Assembly: GCA_963920705.1 (NCBI GenBank)
Contig: OY987232.1
Coordinates: 19,098,442-19,162,441 of the forward strand
Length of the DNA: 64,000 nt
Origin: Odiellus spinosus
Taxonomy: Eukaryota; Arthropoda; Arachnida; Opiliones; Phalangiidae
Direction: 5' to 3'
Shown: in pieces, positions 13,601-28,600 of the stretch
Numbering within the stretch: the first letter of the stretch is position 1
How the letters are laid out: the number at the start of each line of letters is the position of its first letter
Position numbers and translations under genes: made by a program
Notes under the pieces: generated by a model
What the model saw: only the letters and a program-made list of their open reading frames with translations
Told to the model about the DNA's origin: nothing
The model's database searches: none

Positions 13601-16600
13601 TTTCCCTGACCTTTTGCAACGATTTTCCCTGACCGTTTCGGCTAATACTACACAATTTTTAAGCTTTTATTGTTTTATATAATCGCGTTCGTCAAATTGC
13701 AGGCGAATCTTTGTTCTAATCTATACAACTGACACGCCGTCAGCTGAGAATCATTTCCGCGGATAATGATTGTAATTTCCTGGCTTCTCGAAAGATCTTT
13801 AAATTCCATGACTTTTTAAAATATCTCACAATTCCCTGACTTTTCCCTGTTTTTCCTGACCTGTGGCAACCCTGGTATGATAATTTCAATAACTAAAAAG
13901 GTAACTTAAAACTTGTAATCCAATTTCGCCAAAATGAAAAAATTTAACGAGCGTAAAAACTTATTCACTATCACAAAACATTAAATTTATTTAAATTACG
14001 ACCTTCTAGCATTAAACAAATGAAAATAGGCAGTAAATTTTGGCCCTACCAATATATAGGGCTGATGTAATCCCACAGTTATAAAGTTTTAAGATTGGGG
14101 GAAAAAAAAAATTGAAATTTGAAATTTTTTCCTAGCAAAAAAATTAATCTTCATCGTGTAGTCGTCTATGCATAAGCGGAGTTTATGCTTGAATAGCCTC
14201 CGTTTTTCGGTGTATGGTAACTGAGCTGGGCGGGCCATAAAGCGAATTACTACTAAAGATGATATTTTAATTTCAGTTTATGGAATTTTATAAATTGAAA
14301 ACAAGAAGTTCCCTTTGCAGTTTAAAACCAGGGTCATAAAGGTCAAGTCTCAGATGATTTTACCATTTCTATAACTAAAGCTCGGAATTGGATAATGGAT
14401 AACTTAATCCATTGATAACTAATATTTTAATCCCGGACAAATTAAGTTAATATAAATCCGCAAATTATATAAACAGAATCGTATTCAAATGCTGGATACG
14501 AATTAGACCCGGAGATAAAATTTCAATTAATAAACGAATTATCCATCAATTTATTCGAACTTGGATAACGGGCCGAGATAAAAATACGACGTTTCTCGAA
14601 ATCCCTAATATAGAATGAAATATAATAATTCCATTTTGTTCGTCTAAATCGAAAGGAACGGTTCTAGCTTCGAGATCTCCTACATGTCTATAGTATTTGA
14701 AATAAACTCGCGTCTGCTCTTTCTAAAACAGCCAAGGCTTAGCGTTTCTTGCAAATATAAAAATATGAAGAAAATATAGAGGTCGAAAAATGAAAATCAT
14801 GAAACAGGAAACGAGAGAGGTTGGACAGACAACTCGGGAACAAAATATTAGTCATAGAATATGAGCACGTCGTCTCAAAGCGAGAAATAGGAAGAGATAT
14901 AGACTAAGAAGCGAATAAAAAAGTAATAGAAAGATAAAAATGAAATAGCTAGAAAGAGAAAGGCCAAGAGACCAGAGATAAGTTAACCCAGAGACAAGAA
15001 ATTATGGGTTTTGAAGGGACATAGATGGTTCTATAAAGAATCATATACACTAATATAGAAACGGATAAAAGAGCCGTTAAAAAGCACCCATTTGTATTGC
15101 TAATGTTGCCTTTTTCCAAGGTTGGTTTAAAATATAGGATTTTCTATACTTTTGCCAGCCTCGAAACTAACAAAAAGAGTCGTTAAATAGAACCCGTTTC
15201 TACGGCAGATGTTGCCTTTTGTCAAGGGTGGAACGTGTATAGGGTTTATAGATTCAACTATTATCACCAATATTTCGTGCAATTTTCCGTATGGAATTTA
15301 AGTATCATTGAGCTGGTTCAACCGCATCCCATTGAACTGGCTCAAAACCGCATCCCATTGAACTGGCTCAAAACCGCATCCCATTGAACTGGCTCAAAAC
15401 CGCATCCCATTGAACTATCTCATGTATGATAAAACTAAAAATACAATTCAAAGACATTCGGAAAAAAAAAATGGTGTCAACCTCACTTTGGCATATTAGG
15501 TAAACTCGTCTCTGGAGAAAATTGAGGCACAGTTGGGAAGAAAAAGTAACTTCCTAATGCCATTTCTCCACCCTGCTCTTTCCCCTTTACTGACGATAAA
15601 TCGAGAACTGTAGCCAGTGAGAAGGAAAGAGAAGTATTAAAGATAAAACAGAAGCGGGGAAACTAGCGCAAAAAGCAAGAAATAGAAAAGGAATAAGCCG
15701 ATACCAGGCTGACGATTACATTCGGAGATTCACCAGGTAACTTTTCTCCCTATCCAACTAACCTCATACTACGGATCTAAGAGGTAAAATGTCTTAAATG
15801 AATTTATTTTCGGAATCAGCGTGTCAAAAAACGGATCCTAGAATTTTTTCCGAATTTTTAAACACGTTTTCAGTGTTAAAATTAATTTCTAAAGTTTACT
15901 AAAATTTGAATTTTAGTAAATATAAAATCCGACCAATCATATTATTTCTGGCTTCAACAGCGATTGTAATATCTTAAACATTAAGATAATTGATACCCAA
16001 GGTCTTAAGGCATCAAAATCGACATATTATTTTAATATTAACACATTACAAGCACTGTTAAAGGCTGAAATAATATGATTGGTCGGATTTTATATTTACT
16101 AAAATCAGAAGCCGATGAAACCCTCCTTTGAAGTCTACTACTCCAATGTTCCATATTGCGCTCCTCTCTGTATGGGTAAAATTCACAATTTTACGAGTTA
16201 GAAGGGGTCCTACTTCATCCCCCCTGTCTACGGAAAATTGGAAATTCTCTCTCTCCACAAACGACGACGTTTTTTGGACGAACTCCGAGGCTGCTAGAGA
16301 TATTCGCTCGACGAACTCCCGCTCCGAAACCATCTACCGTTAGGAGGCGTACGGATCGCGCCTTTTGAGAATAACCCATACAGAGAGGGGTAGACAAGAC
16401 CCGGGAGTAATAGACTTCAAAGGAGGGTTTCATCGGCTTCTGCTAAAATTAAAATTTTTTCCAAATGTGTCTAAAAACTCCGGAAAAAATTCTAAAATAT
16501 GGTTTTTTGACACGGTGATTCCGAAAATGAATTCAAAATTACATTTTAGCTTCAAGTTTTTCTTTAAATACTGCTCGTACAGGTAAAAATATATTTTTGG

Positions 16601-19600
16601 TACACATACCATATATTAGCACGAAGTTTCCCATATCTGTTGGCTTTGAGAATGAGGGATATCATGGAAAGGTGTACTGGGAATAAGAATGCTAGGGTAG
16701 TTTAGGCCTAGCAGAGTGCAAACTATATTCAGCGAAGAGTAGACGGCCACTAGGGTGTAATATCAATTACGCACCTGCGTATTCTTTTCATTGAGATGGG
16801 AGAATACGGTTCGTTGAATTTCGCTCTATAAGGACCATAAGACCGCCGCCGGCCACAGAAAACTATTTTGGCTTTTCTCACTCGCGTTTTTCCCAATTAT
16901 CTCCGCAATGCGAAATTGACTGCGGTATATTAACACCGTAAATACTCAAGCGCATTTAATGAGGTTTTCATTTCGAAATTCGTAATTTAGACTGGTCATC
17001 GACCAAGGCCCGTCGTTAAGACGAGATCTCCACCATGAAATTTTCAATAACATTTGATTACTGGCTGACCCTTCAATGCGAAGACATTCAGGACCTCAAC
17101 CCTCGATTAAGCCTAATTTTATCCCATCGATTAAGCCCAATTTCAAACGTAAATTAAGCCCAATTTCAAACGTAAATTAAGCCCAATTTCAAACGTAAAT
17201 TAAGCCCAATTTCAAACGTAAATTAAGCCCAATTTCAAACGTAAATTAAGCCCAATTTCAAACGTAAATTAAGCCCAATTTCAAACGTAAATTAAGCCCA
17301 ATTTCAAACGTAAATTAAGCCCAATTTCAAACGTAAATTAAGCCCAATTTCAAACGTAAATTAAGCCCAATTTCAAACGTAAATTAAGCCCAATTTCAAA
17401 CGTAAATTAAGCCCAATTTCAAACGTAAATTAAGCCTAATTTCAAACGTAAATTAAGCCTAATTTCAAACGTAAATTAAGCCTAAATTCAAACGTAAATT
17501 AAGCCCAATTTCAAACGTAAATTAAGCCTAATTTCAAACGTAAATTAAGCCTAATTTCAAACGTATATTAAGCCTAATTCAAACTGTCAAATAAGACATA
17601 GTTATTGTATTAATTATAATTCAGAAAAACCTTGTCACTTAGACTTTTAAAACTCCCAAAAAAAAAAAAATGTTTTAATATGGAAACATAGACATATATT
17701 ATATCATTTTAGTCATCAGTTTGTGACTTTTCAGGAAAAGGGGGAGGGGTGGAAGGGTACCTAGTTCTTTTGAAGTTTTTTTTTTCCTTCGATCAATACG
17801 AAAGGGAAGCTCATATGGACCAATGAAAGTCCCGCACGGCAACCAAACTATATGATAGTTCACCCTCTGATCTCTAGCTTGTCTGTAATCGTGTTTGCAA
17901 TATTTCATCCCATTAAAACATCATCAAGCAAAATATTCACCACCTTCCTTTACCCCCTCATCTTTCGCGAAGATTGGATCCACCCTCTTTAATCTTGCCC
18001 GCCAACGTAACCTCGCGCTTATATTATACGTAGAATATTAAGCAAACAAATGCAAGTAACTCAAATCTGATTTCTAAAGTAAATGGTTTTAGGTTTCGTG
18101 AAAATTATTAATAGATGGAGCTGTTTAAGACCTTATCTGCTCTGAACTTTGACCCTTTAAAATACACAGAGAGCTCGGAACTTGTATAATTTTCAAAAGG
18201 TCTTAGTTAATTTCCTGAACGTAATACGAATGGTAGTTGAATTAATCTGGATTAAGTACTTTCACGAAGAAGACCGCGCGAATGCCACGTTATCACTCGC
18301 GCGAGAATCAACTGTAGTCTCTATACAATATCGAAACACGCGACTATATGACGTAGATCGCGGGGAACTGATTTTAGAAATTTAGAAAATAGTCTAATAT
18401 ATTTTTAACGTAATGGGTTGGTTTTATAATTATATTCTTCGACAGTTCGTTAGTTAACATAAATATTAAACCATTAAAATTTTAAATATGATTTAAATTT
18501 AACAACTTTCCTTAATAATCAAAATATTCGTTGGATATACTCTCAAATCAATTGTAGTCTCTACAATATCAAAATCACGCGACCATAATGATGACGTAGA
18601 TTGCGGGGAATTTTAATTTAAACATTTCGGAAATGGGCGATTATAAAATATGTATTTTTACTGGTAATTTTGTTCTATGACATATGTATATATATTTCGA
18701 ATCGTTTTTTAACGATCTTTACGAAAATATGACTCAATTTAAATTTGCAGTTCATAATTCCCGACAAACTGCAAAACTTGTAGTTACTAGGTTTTATCAC
18801 GCGAAAATTGACGATGAGTCAATACAATGGATTGAAAAGTTTCATCTGGTTCAACCTTTAGTCGTAGAGTCAGGCAAGTTTTCCCATTGGGAACGTAAAA
18901 CTTGAGGCAGCCTTTAAAAATCTCTATTGTTCTCGGGAGGTCTCCAACGCGCTTCTTTTTACTATAGGTTCTAAATGGATCAGAGCTAAGGAAGGTTTGG
19001 TCTTCGCTACATTGTCCCGATGGCATCCTTGCTCTCATTTGTCAAACAAAGAGTACCAGGGATTAAAGTTTCAGTTGCGTTAAGTTTTTTTTTAAATTAT
19101 TTATAATTATGTTTGAAGATCACAGTTCTTTCGTGAGTACATTTATCAGGACTTTTGCTGATAGGAGGCGTTGTTTAATTTCATCAGAAGTCGATGAAAC
19201 CCTCCTTTGAAGTCTACTACTGTAATGTTCCATATAGCGCTCCTCTCTGTATGGGTAAAATTCACAATTTTACGAGTTAGAAGGGGTCCTACTTCATACC
19301 CCCCTGTCTACATAAAATTGGAAATTCTCTCTCTCCACATACGACGACTTTTTTTTGACGAACTCCGAGGCTGCTAGAGATATTCGCTGGACGAACTCCC
19401 TTTCCGAAAATATCTACCGTTAGAAGGCGTACGAATCGCGCTTTTTGAAATTAACCCATACAGAGAGGGGTAGACAAGACCCGGGAGTAATAGACTTCAA
19501 AGGAGGGTTCTTAATTTTTTGATTTTGATTTAAAAATAGAACGCGAGTGCAACTATCTCTTTAATACCATCACCTCCTATTTTCTTGTGTGGGTGGAGAA

Positions 19601-22600
19601 AAAAGCGTACCATGCCTCTTTTGCTCTTTTCTTAATTGAAATCCTCTAATAAAGATTTTACCTTTTTTTTTATTCTTTTGCCGTTTTATTAAAGTTGCGA
19701 AAAATAATTCCGATTTCTTATTTTTTTTTTTTTTTTTTTTTTTTCCCGATCTTCAATGCTAGTGACATATGGGGGTTTGAATTCGGAGAAACAAAAGATT
19801 AATTGTAAAGAATCTTTCACACAGAAGAATATTTTGGAATCGTATAACCATTATCAAAAGTCTATAACTTATTTCCATATAAGTAAACAACGCCCGGAAG
19901 TTGTAAATAGTTGGATACGTTCCTTAAGCTGAAATTTTTCATCAGTTTCAATAATGAATGATCCTTAAAAAAGTCAAAGGAAGCTGACAACCTACTTTTT
20001 ATCTACGAGATTTAACATAATGTATCAATGCGCCCCAATTATGCCAATTATAAGAGCGTTAAAGTTATTTAATAAAATTAAATAACTACTATCATATGTT
20101 CTTTGACCTTTGGTCAGCAACCAAATTTTATTATAATCCAGAAAAGTAACTTTAAACACCTCTAGGGTGTATATTTATTCTGGGAAAGGTGGGAAATTTT
20201 AGTCTTTAACGAGGAACCATAATTTATTGTGTTGTTTTGCGCCTGAACGGTCGCTTTCCTCGTTAATTTTTCCCTTCAGGCAAAGAGGTCCAAAATTTAC
20301 CCTACGCCTCATTTGAAAACAGTTATTAAAACAACCATAAATCAGATGAACTCCTACACACCCACCTACACATCAACCATTTTATATTAACTTAAAATCC
20401 TATGAAAAACAAAAAGAAGTAACTAAACTAGAGCTCGGAATCGGATCGATCCATTATCTTCCGTTATTCGGATATTTTCAAGGATAAAAATTGATGGATA
20501 ATTCATTTATTAATTGAAATTTTATCTCCGGGTCTAATTCGTATCCAACATTTGAATACAATTCTGTTTATATAATTTGTGGATTTATATTAACTTAGAT
20601 TTATCCGAGATTAAAGCCTAGTTATCAATGGATATCCAAAGTTATTCGTTATCCAATTCTGAGTTTTTACAACCCCTTATATCAGAAAAATATTCTAGTG
20701 TCGACGATGGGCACGAAATAACCTATCCCTAGCTGCTTCTTTCTCTATTAGGAGGCGATTTTTATATAGGAGAAAATGCGTATTGATTTCTACTTTGGTG
20801 GGGTCCTTGAGGCCATGTATCAGTAAATTTGTACAAGACGAAAAGGGAGAGGTAAAGAAGGAACTTGTCGGTCAGGTCTCAAGACTCCAAATCCCCGATT
20901 TATATTGATCTACAAATGCACGAACTCCCAGGCTGAGGTCCCAAAAGGGACTCGATTGCCAACCGGCCGATTTTCGGGTCACGATGGGGAAAAAAACTAT
21001 TTAATTGGGAGAGCCACGTGTTTTTAGCTTCGAATGTCGACCCTTGGCACGCGGGCCTTCGCTTACTTTAAACAAGTTGCTTCATACAGGCAATATATAC
21101 TTCAATATCAATTTATTATCAGCAAAGGCCCATTTTGTTTCATATCTCATCACTTAAAAATAGACAAAAAAGTCATCACCCCTGCCTCGCTCGAGTGATT
21201 TGGACTCTTCCTCGTAAAAATACATATTTTATAATCGCCCAATTTCGAAATTTTTAAAAATTAAAATTCCCCGCAATCTACGTCATCATTATGGTCGCGT
21301 GATTTCGATATTCTAGAGTTAATTCTCGCGCGTTTTTGCACCAATGAAAGGGCCCCTTTGGCGCGAGGTATAAATGATTGTTACATTACATCTTTGCGAA
21401 GGTTAATAAAAGTGGAGAGCATACAACGGAAACTTGATGTAGCGCTAGAGAGGGGAGGGCTAAGATCGATTAGGTTGGGTTTGGTCCTTGTGGGAATGTT
21501 TTTCGTCGTCTTTTTTTTTGTTTCTAGACTGAATACGACTTCAGTTTGATTCCCAAACGATTTTGTTACTAGGCCATGAGAAATAGGAACCAAAAATAAA
21601 ACACTAACCTCAATAGCTTCTTCTTTGCGGCCTAGAATTCCAAGTACAAGACCCAAATTTAGGTGAGCCACTGAAAAGAAGGAAAAGTTTTTTTTAGATA
21701 ATGGTCATTTTAGATAATTTGGAAATTTCGCGTTAACAGAAGTGGATTTAAATGAAACCAGAAGCCGATGAAACCCTCCTTTGAAGTCTACTACTCCAAT
21801 GTTCCATATAGCGCTCCTCTCTGTATGGGTAAAATTCACAATTTTACGAGTTAGAAGGGGTCCTACTTCATCCCCCCTGTCTACGGAAAATTGGAAATTC
21901 TCTCTCTCCACAAACGACGACGTTTTTTGGACGAACTCCGAGGCTGCTAGAGATATTCGCTCGACGAACTCCCGCTCCGAAAATATCTACCGTTAGGAGG
22001 CGTACGGATCGCTCCTTTTGAGAATAACCCATACAGAGAGGGGTAGACAAGACCCGGGAGTAATAGACTTCAAAGGAGGGTTTCATCGGCTTCTGATGAA
22101 ACCGAAAGTGTGGATAATTTTCCACACGAATAATTGTAGCCAAAATCGCCAAAAAGGTTAGGGATTAATAATTATTTCAGGATCATTAAGCTTAGATTAA
22201 AAATATAGCGAATACATCAAAACATATTTTATTATTGTTATTCTTTGGATATTCTAAACAACAAAATCTCCTAGATAAGGGGATTAATAAGCTTCCAGAA
22301 TTAATCCTCCCTGTAACTTTGAATAATTAAGAAGAGATTTAGAAGCGTTAGGATAGAGGGGTCCAAAGGGAACCAATCAGGATACGAGTTCGACAAATCC
22401 CACGAGGGCTTAAAATACACGTGTTTTAAAAATGATGCCGCCTTGCTGTTATTATAGTCAATTTCACTCGCAGTTAGTAATACATTCAAAGCTAGTAACT
22501 ACAAATGATAAAAATATAGCTTTAACTGCACTGTCAACGTGAGGTGAAATTAAATTTATGTTGCAAAGGCTTAACGTGGAAGGCTGAAATAATATGATTG

Positions 22601-25600
22601 GTCGGATTTTATATTAAGTTACTACATTTTTGCATTGTATTTTATCCAATATGAACGAATTTTAGGCGATTTATTTATCCTTTACGTAGAAGTAGAGCTT
22701 AATATAATGAGAGCAGACTTATCCAAGTTGCTTCTCATATCAGCCTACGTTCGAGTAAATCCAATCAATATAATATATATTGGAAAGGATAAAATAATCC
22801 AGATATATCCCATAGCTTTCAATAGCTTTATACGCGTTACTTCAACTTAATCGAACATAATAGGATAAAACCAAATATTTTAAAATTGAATTTCAAGTGA
22901 TAATGAAATAAAGCCGCCACTCTGGATATTTTGACGCAGACATTAGCTATTTCCGGTTCTAATTTAAAGGTCACGTGATATTAATGAACTCTAATTAATG
23001 TAGTTTTAAATTCTTAAAACCTATTACTTTTAGCAATGTTTTGGTTTTTCGTAACAAGCTTTAAAAAAATTTTGGAATTTCAATTTTAAATTCATTTCAT
23101 TATCCCTTTAAAAGGCAGAGGGGGGGATAATGTCGTATTCTTGAGTAGAAGATTATGTTTCCAATAATTTATCGAAGTTCGCTTAAGTGGGATTTTTTTT
23201 CTTGAAAATTTTAAATGTGAGGGATTACTTGATGCAGTGTTCGCAATCAAAAGGGATTTGTAAAACAGGGCCAAATATTATAACTTAAAGTGCAGCTATC
23301 ACTGATTGTTCATGAACTACAAATAGAAATTGAGTCATATTTTCGGGTTGATCGTTAAAAACGATTCAAAATATGTCATAGAACAAAATTACAGCGACAG
23401 TAATCGCCATTTTCGAAATTTTAAAATAAAAAAATTCCCCGCAATCTACGTCATTGTAGAGTTGATTTGAGAGTATGTCTAACTAAAATTTTGATTATTA
23501 ACGAAAGTTGTTATATTTAAATCAAATTTAAAATTTTAATGGTTTAATATTAATGTTATCTAACGAAGTGCCGAAGAAAAATGTAATGTTTTTAAAATAA
23601 AAATTCCCAACAATCTACGTCATCATTTTGGTCACGTGATTTCACAATTATATGGAGTTAATTCTCACGTATTCTGACATTAGTGATAAATTCGCTTTCG
23701 CGCCGTCTTTCTCGTGAAAGTACTTAATCCATATTTATACTTTTATCACAATTTAAAAATTTTAAATATATTTTTTACTACAAAACACTTAATTATGTTT
23801 TATAAAATAATAAACAATATTTTAAATTTACTTACTAGCAAGCCTTGGTCTGAATTGGATGGCCAATTTGTAGCTTAGTAGCGCTTCCTCGTAACGCCCT
23901 TGTTCCTGAAGCAAAATACCACTAGAAAGATAAAGAAAAAAACCCAACTTAATAAAAAAAAATATTATAAACATGTTGAAGTTTACACAAAAAATTAAAT
24001 AAAGTGTTCATAGTTTTGTTTTACAATATAATTTGTTTCTAAATCTAGTGTTCCTTTACGTTTCGAGACCATTTTGCTTCTGCAACCAAAATTCTCTCCA
24101 CTATTCCGTTATCCACACATACACCAACCATCCTCCCCCCATTCCAAACCTAGTCTTTTCATTCAAGATCTCCATCTCTTCTTTAACAGCACAATTATTG
24201 ATTTTGAAGAGAATTTTCCGTTAATAAATTGAGAGTAAAATTGTAGTAACTTTAAAGTTAAATTTAAATTTCATAAAAATAAATAAGTTACTTAATTATA
24301 TCAGAAAAAGGTCCAGTTTTGTTAAATATCCCAGCACTTAAAAATAAACAAAAAAGTCATCACCCCTGTCTCGCTCAAGTGATTTGGACTCATCCACGAT
24401 ATTTTGAGTCTGGAGAGAGTGGAGGGATTTTAATTTAGGCGGGCCACGCTTATCTATATCGTCATCCGTTCACTATTTAGACTGCAACCGCTAGTATCTC
24501 GAGTCCTGTAGAATCTGATATTACATTTACATACTAATAGATGGCGTTATAATTAACCCGAGGTTTGTCGACGACGTAGATGTTTAAAAAAAAAATTAAG
24601 AAACTAATGTTAAATCAATGAGCGCCTGTAAAAGTGTTCCAACCTTATCGCATCGGTGTGCAAGGCAAAGCCCAACCTATTGCACCTTCGCATTATGTTT
24701 AAAAACTATGTTTTATTAGAATACGTGTTCGTGTATGGATAAATTAATAACTCGATGCAGGTAAAATGTGTGTCTGTAAAACAGACTACTAAAAAAAGGC
24801 GAAGAAATTTTAAATTTAAAGGGAAACTTGGAGCTAAATTCAAACAAATAATAGAATTTATTTTCGTAATTTTTAGACACGTTTTTGGTGTTTAAATTAA
24901 ATTCGCATTATGTTTAAAAACTATATTTTATTAGAATGCTAGAGTGGCTCAGAATCTGTTGGAATATTTACCCGGATCTTTATTGATGGTATTAAGATGC
25001 CGGATGTTTACTTTTATGGAATAAACTTATAAACTTTTGTTATAAAATGTAGTTACAATATTCGAGAAATTTCAGCCCTCGTCTTTTCATATTTGAAAAA
25101 GAGTTTTGACCGTGAGATGCGAATCAATAAGTAAATGTAGCGTGCACTAACACGGACCAATTGTTCGACTAAACAACAATAACGGATATACGGGAAGGAT
25201 GCAACAAAAAGGAAAAAAATAAACTTGGGACTTTCAAAAGAAAAAAAAAATATCTACCCCAAAAAAATGATGAAAAAAAAATATATATATATTCGTTGCT
25301 ATAGTAACTAAACAAATATTTTGAAGAATACTTTTTACTAAGGCATCGGGTATCTAAAGGTCTATTATAATGTATCTAAAGTAAAATATCTTGGAGAGAA
25401 ATATTTGACCATTAATTTGTCATTAGCAACTAAACTCGACCCCTAACTGATCAATTTTATTATCAGGCCAATTGAACTTGAATCGAGCTATTTTAAATTT
25501 AATTTCGTAATTAGGCTTAAAGATAATGAGTTAGGCTTAACTTTTCCGTTATGTTTAACAAGCTATTTAAGTTAAATACGTTTAATTTCGTGAATTAAAT

Positions 25601-28600
25601 TATATTTAAGTGGTGGAAAATAATAATATTAAGATTTCGATTACGCAATGTAACTATTATTATTTTTAAAAGTTAGTCATTTTTGTGGTCACAGAATCAC
25701 TTCAAAAACCAAACTGAAGCCACTTTCATCTCCTCCTCAACTTCGCTTTCATCTTCTATCCTGTATTTACACGAATTATTGATTATTTTTTCGTCAACAG
25801 CCAATCGAGAATCGCCACGCAATGGGGGGGTTTGAGGTAGTTTTTGCAGATTGCTTCTTGTATATAAAAATCAATGCTACATCAACCAAGAAACGATTTA
25901 TAAAACTAAGCTTTCGCGTCGTAAATATCGACTTCAAATTATTCTTATAATGACCAATGGTCATTGGTCAAGGTCTTTTCATCAACTAAAACTTTTAGGA
26001 AAGGGCCGTGGTTAAATTATTGGGCAATTTTACTAGCTTCTTTCGCGCTAAAAAAACTAATTTTAAAAGTATATATATTTCGGCAGAAGCCAATGAAACC
26101 CTCCTTTGAAGTCTACTACTCCAATGTTCCATATAGCGCTCCTCTCTGTATGGGTAAAATTCACAATTTTACGAGTTAGAAGGGGTCCTACTTCATACCC
26201 CCTGTCTACGGAAAATTGGAAATTCTCTCTCTCCACAAACGACGACGTTTTTGGACGAACTCCGAGGCTGCTAGAGATATTCGCTCGACGAACTCCCGCT
26301 CCGAAAATATCTACCGTTAGGAGGCGTACGAATCGCGCCTTTTGAGAATAACCCATACATAGAGGGGTTGACAAGACCAGGGAGTAATAGACTTCAAAGG
26401 AGGGTTTCATCGGCTTCTGATTTCGGTAATTTCCAGCGAAAGATCAGAGATGTCGCTACTGTTTCGAGGAAAATATGTAATTAGGCTTAATGACGTCATC
26501 TAGAGTTTACTACTCCTTAGCTTTCACTTTATAAATTTATTTCAGGAATAGGAATTTAAATAAAATAACGAATTTCAACGCCATCTATGATTTCTTTCAA
26601 AAAAAACTAACTTCATCCTTAATAATATTAATTTTGATTTTAAAGTCTATTTATATTTAATCATTAATTTTCTAGACCCTAAACACTTGTCCAAGTTTAC
26701 TTAAACATTCATCAATTCCCGGGTTTCGGCACCAAATATAAAAAATCATAAAAGCGAATAAAAAACACGCAAAATAATAGCTAAGCTAAGCCTTGGCTCT
26801 TCGTATGATGGAGTATGGAAAGATTTTCCCAGCGCGTTAAAAATTGTCTGCCAATGACGTTTTATGGAGACGGATGCTTAGTAATATTGTTCAAAGGGCT
26901 GAGTTTAGGCATTTTTTAAAACGTTGGACCCCGCCTTAAAATAAATAAATATAATCACGAAACCCCCCTCGTTATTAATAGCACCAGTTTAATATAAATA
27001 GGGTGACCCGCTTTTTATTATTTCACACCCCATACTTGCTGCATTTTAATATTAATGCCTTACACTATGGCTATAATGCAAATATGTTGTAAGTAATGAA
27101 AATTTGAATAAGAGCATCTGTGAATGTCAATCGGATATTAAAATATCCATTTCTTATTCGAGATATTAACGGATACCCGAATGTAACGGCAAACTAACGC
27201 GATTCCTACTCATTGTTAAATTGGGAAATTGATACGAGTTATAAAGTTATTCATTCGCCGATAACGACAATTTGAAACCAAAGAGTTTCTTCGTCTATTT
27301 TAACCCAAAATTGAGATCTCGAAGCTAGAACCGTTCCTTTCGATTTAGACGAACAAAATGGAATGATTATATTTCATTCTATATTAGGGATTTCGAGAAA
27401 CGTCGTATTTTTATCTCGGCCCGTTATCCAAGTTCGAATAAATTGATGGATAATTCATTTATTAATTGAAATTTTATCTCCGGGTCTAATTCGTATCCAG
27501 CATTAATGATTCTGTTTATATAATTAATGGATTTATATTAACTTAATTTATCCGAGATTAAAATATTTGAAAAACCAAGATATTGTGTTCTAGAATTCTA
27601 GTTGAGAATAAAGATTCTTTTTAATTGATCGGCCTGACGCTAGGGGACCTCTAAAGAACAGATTTAAAATTCTGTCAACTTAGTGAGCGATGGGCCGATG
27701 CTAATTTGTCGTTAACTTCTAATAGGCGAGAGGTAAATGCGTGCATACTCAAAACTCAAGAGTTACGTGATCGTTTGAAAATTCAACACAGACAAAACTA
27801 TGGAATGAATCGTTAAGCCTTGGTTTAAAAGATATTTGACGAAAGCAAGCTCTATTTGTATGGAAATTTCCAAGGACTACCTTGAATATAGTAGAAATTT
27901 TGGTTGTTAAAAGGACCACTATTTGAGCAGTTATAAAGTTATTAAACCGCAAATATGTCCGGCCTGCGTAAATCGCTTTTAGAAAAGTATTAGATATTTT
28001 TCAAATTCATTTAATTTTCCGGTCGTTTGAATTTCCAATATGTCATAGAAAAAAATTAGAGCGCCATTTTCCATAAAATTATTAAAATAAAAATTCCCCG
28101 TAACTACGTCATCATGGTCACGTGACTTATTTCAAAGTTAAAGATTCTATCGTATTCTAGTATTAATGTAAAAGTACTTAACCTATATCATAAGAAAATT
28201 ATAGTTAAATTAAAGAAATAAATTATTTTCAAATCATTTTGCAGTTACAACATTTTTGCTCTTATTTCAATACGTCGTAAATGACGAACGTGCTTCATTT
28301 CACTTTGTAACACAAAGTGCAATTTTGCGAGAGACTATTGGTCCAACGTTATATTGTTCGTAAAACTAAAAGCTATACCGAAAGTTATAAAACTTAAATT
28401 TAGATTCGTACTTCAAAGAGCAGCACGTTTTCCAAAACTTTCCCAAGTAAAGCGAGGAATGAATTTGGCCACCGAGACAAGAGAGTTGTTAATTTACGAT
28501 GCGCAAGGCGCCTACACCTCTTCATCTTGGTCCTACAAATATTCTACGAGGGACTTAAAGGCTCGTTCACGCTTAAAACTTAAAATCGATTTAGTCGTGA

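Larger units (their letters stand above)
11547..21608. other. TMTC2 intron between visible exons 7 and 8 (10.1 kb)
   Basis: Non-coding. Holds repeat families B and C (12088-12770, 14378-14682, 18230-18760, 20432-20665), a hAT-like MITE (13551-13874), a 26-bp tandem array (15306-15418), a foldback with nested MITE (15780-16552), a 23-bp array (17131-17584) and a truncated MITE (19185-19509). 14740-15000 is purine-rich. No nested gene was recognised. Confidence 0.75.
21671..23835. other. TMTC2 intron between visible exons 6 and 7 (2.2 kb)
   Basis: Holds MITE A copy 3 and a reversed family B copy. The rest is AT-rich DNA without recognisable genes. Confidence 0.7.

Noticed and set aside
13551-13874. 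8-bp target duplication of the hAT-like copy at 13551
   Set aside because: CTGATCTA and GTATGATA differ at too many positions; the element is called from its ends only.
16058-16433. ORFs of 71-115 codons on both strands, repeated at 21705, 26063, 35889, 47106 and 63086
   Set aside because: They are the same MITE A sequence read at each copy. Frames break between copies and no protein family fits.
17131-17584. Nematode-type telomere repeat (TTAGGC)
   Set aside because: TTAGGC appears only inside the longer 23-bp unit variants and not as tandem hexamers. The TTAGG runs elsewhere fit arthropods better.
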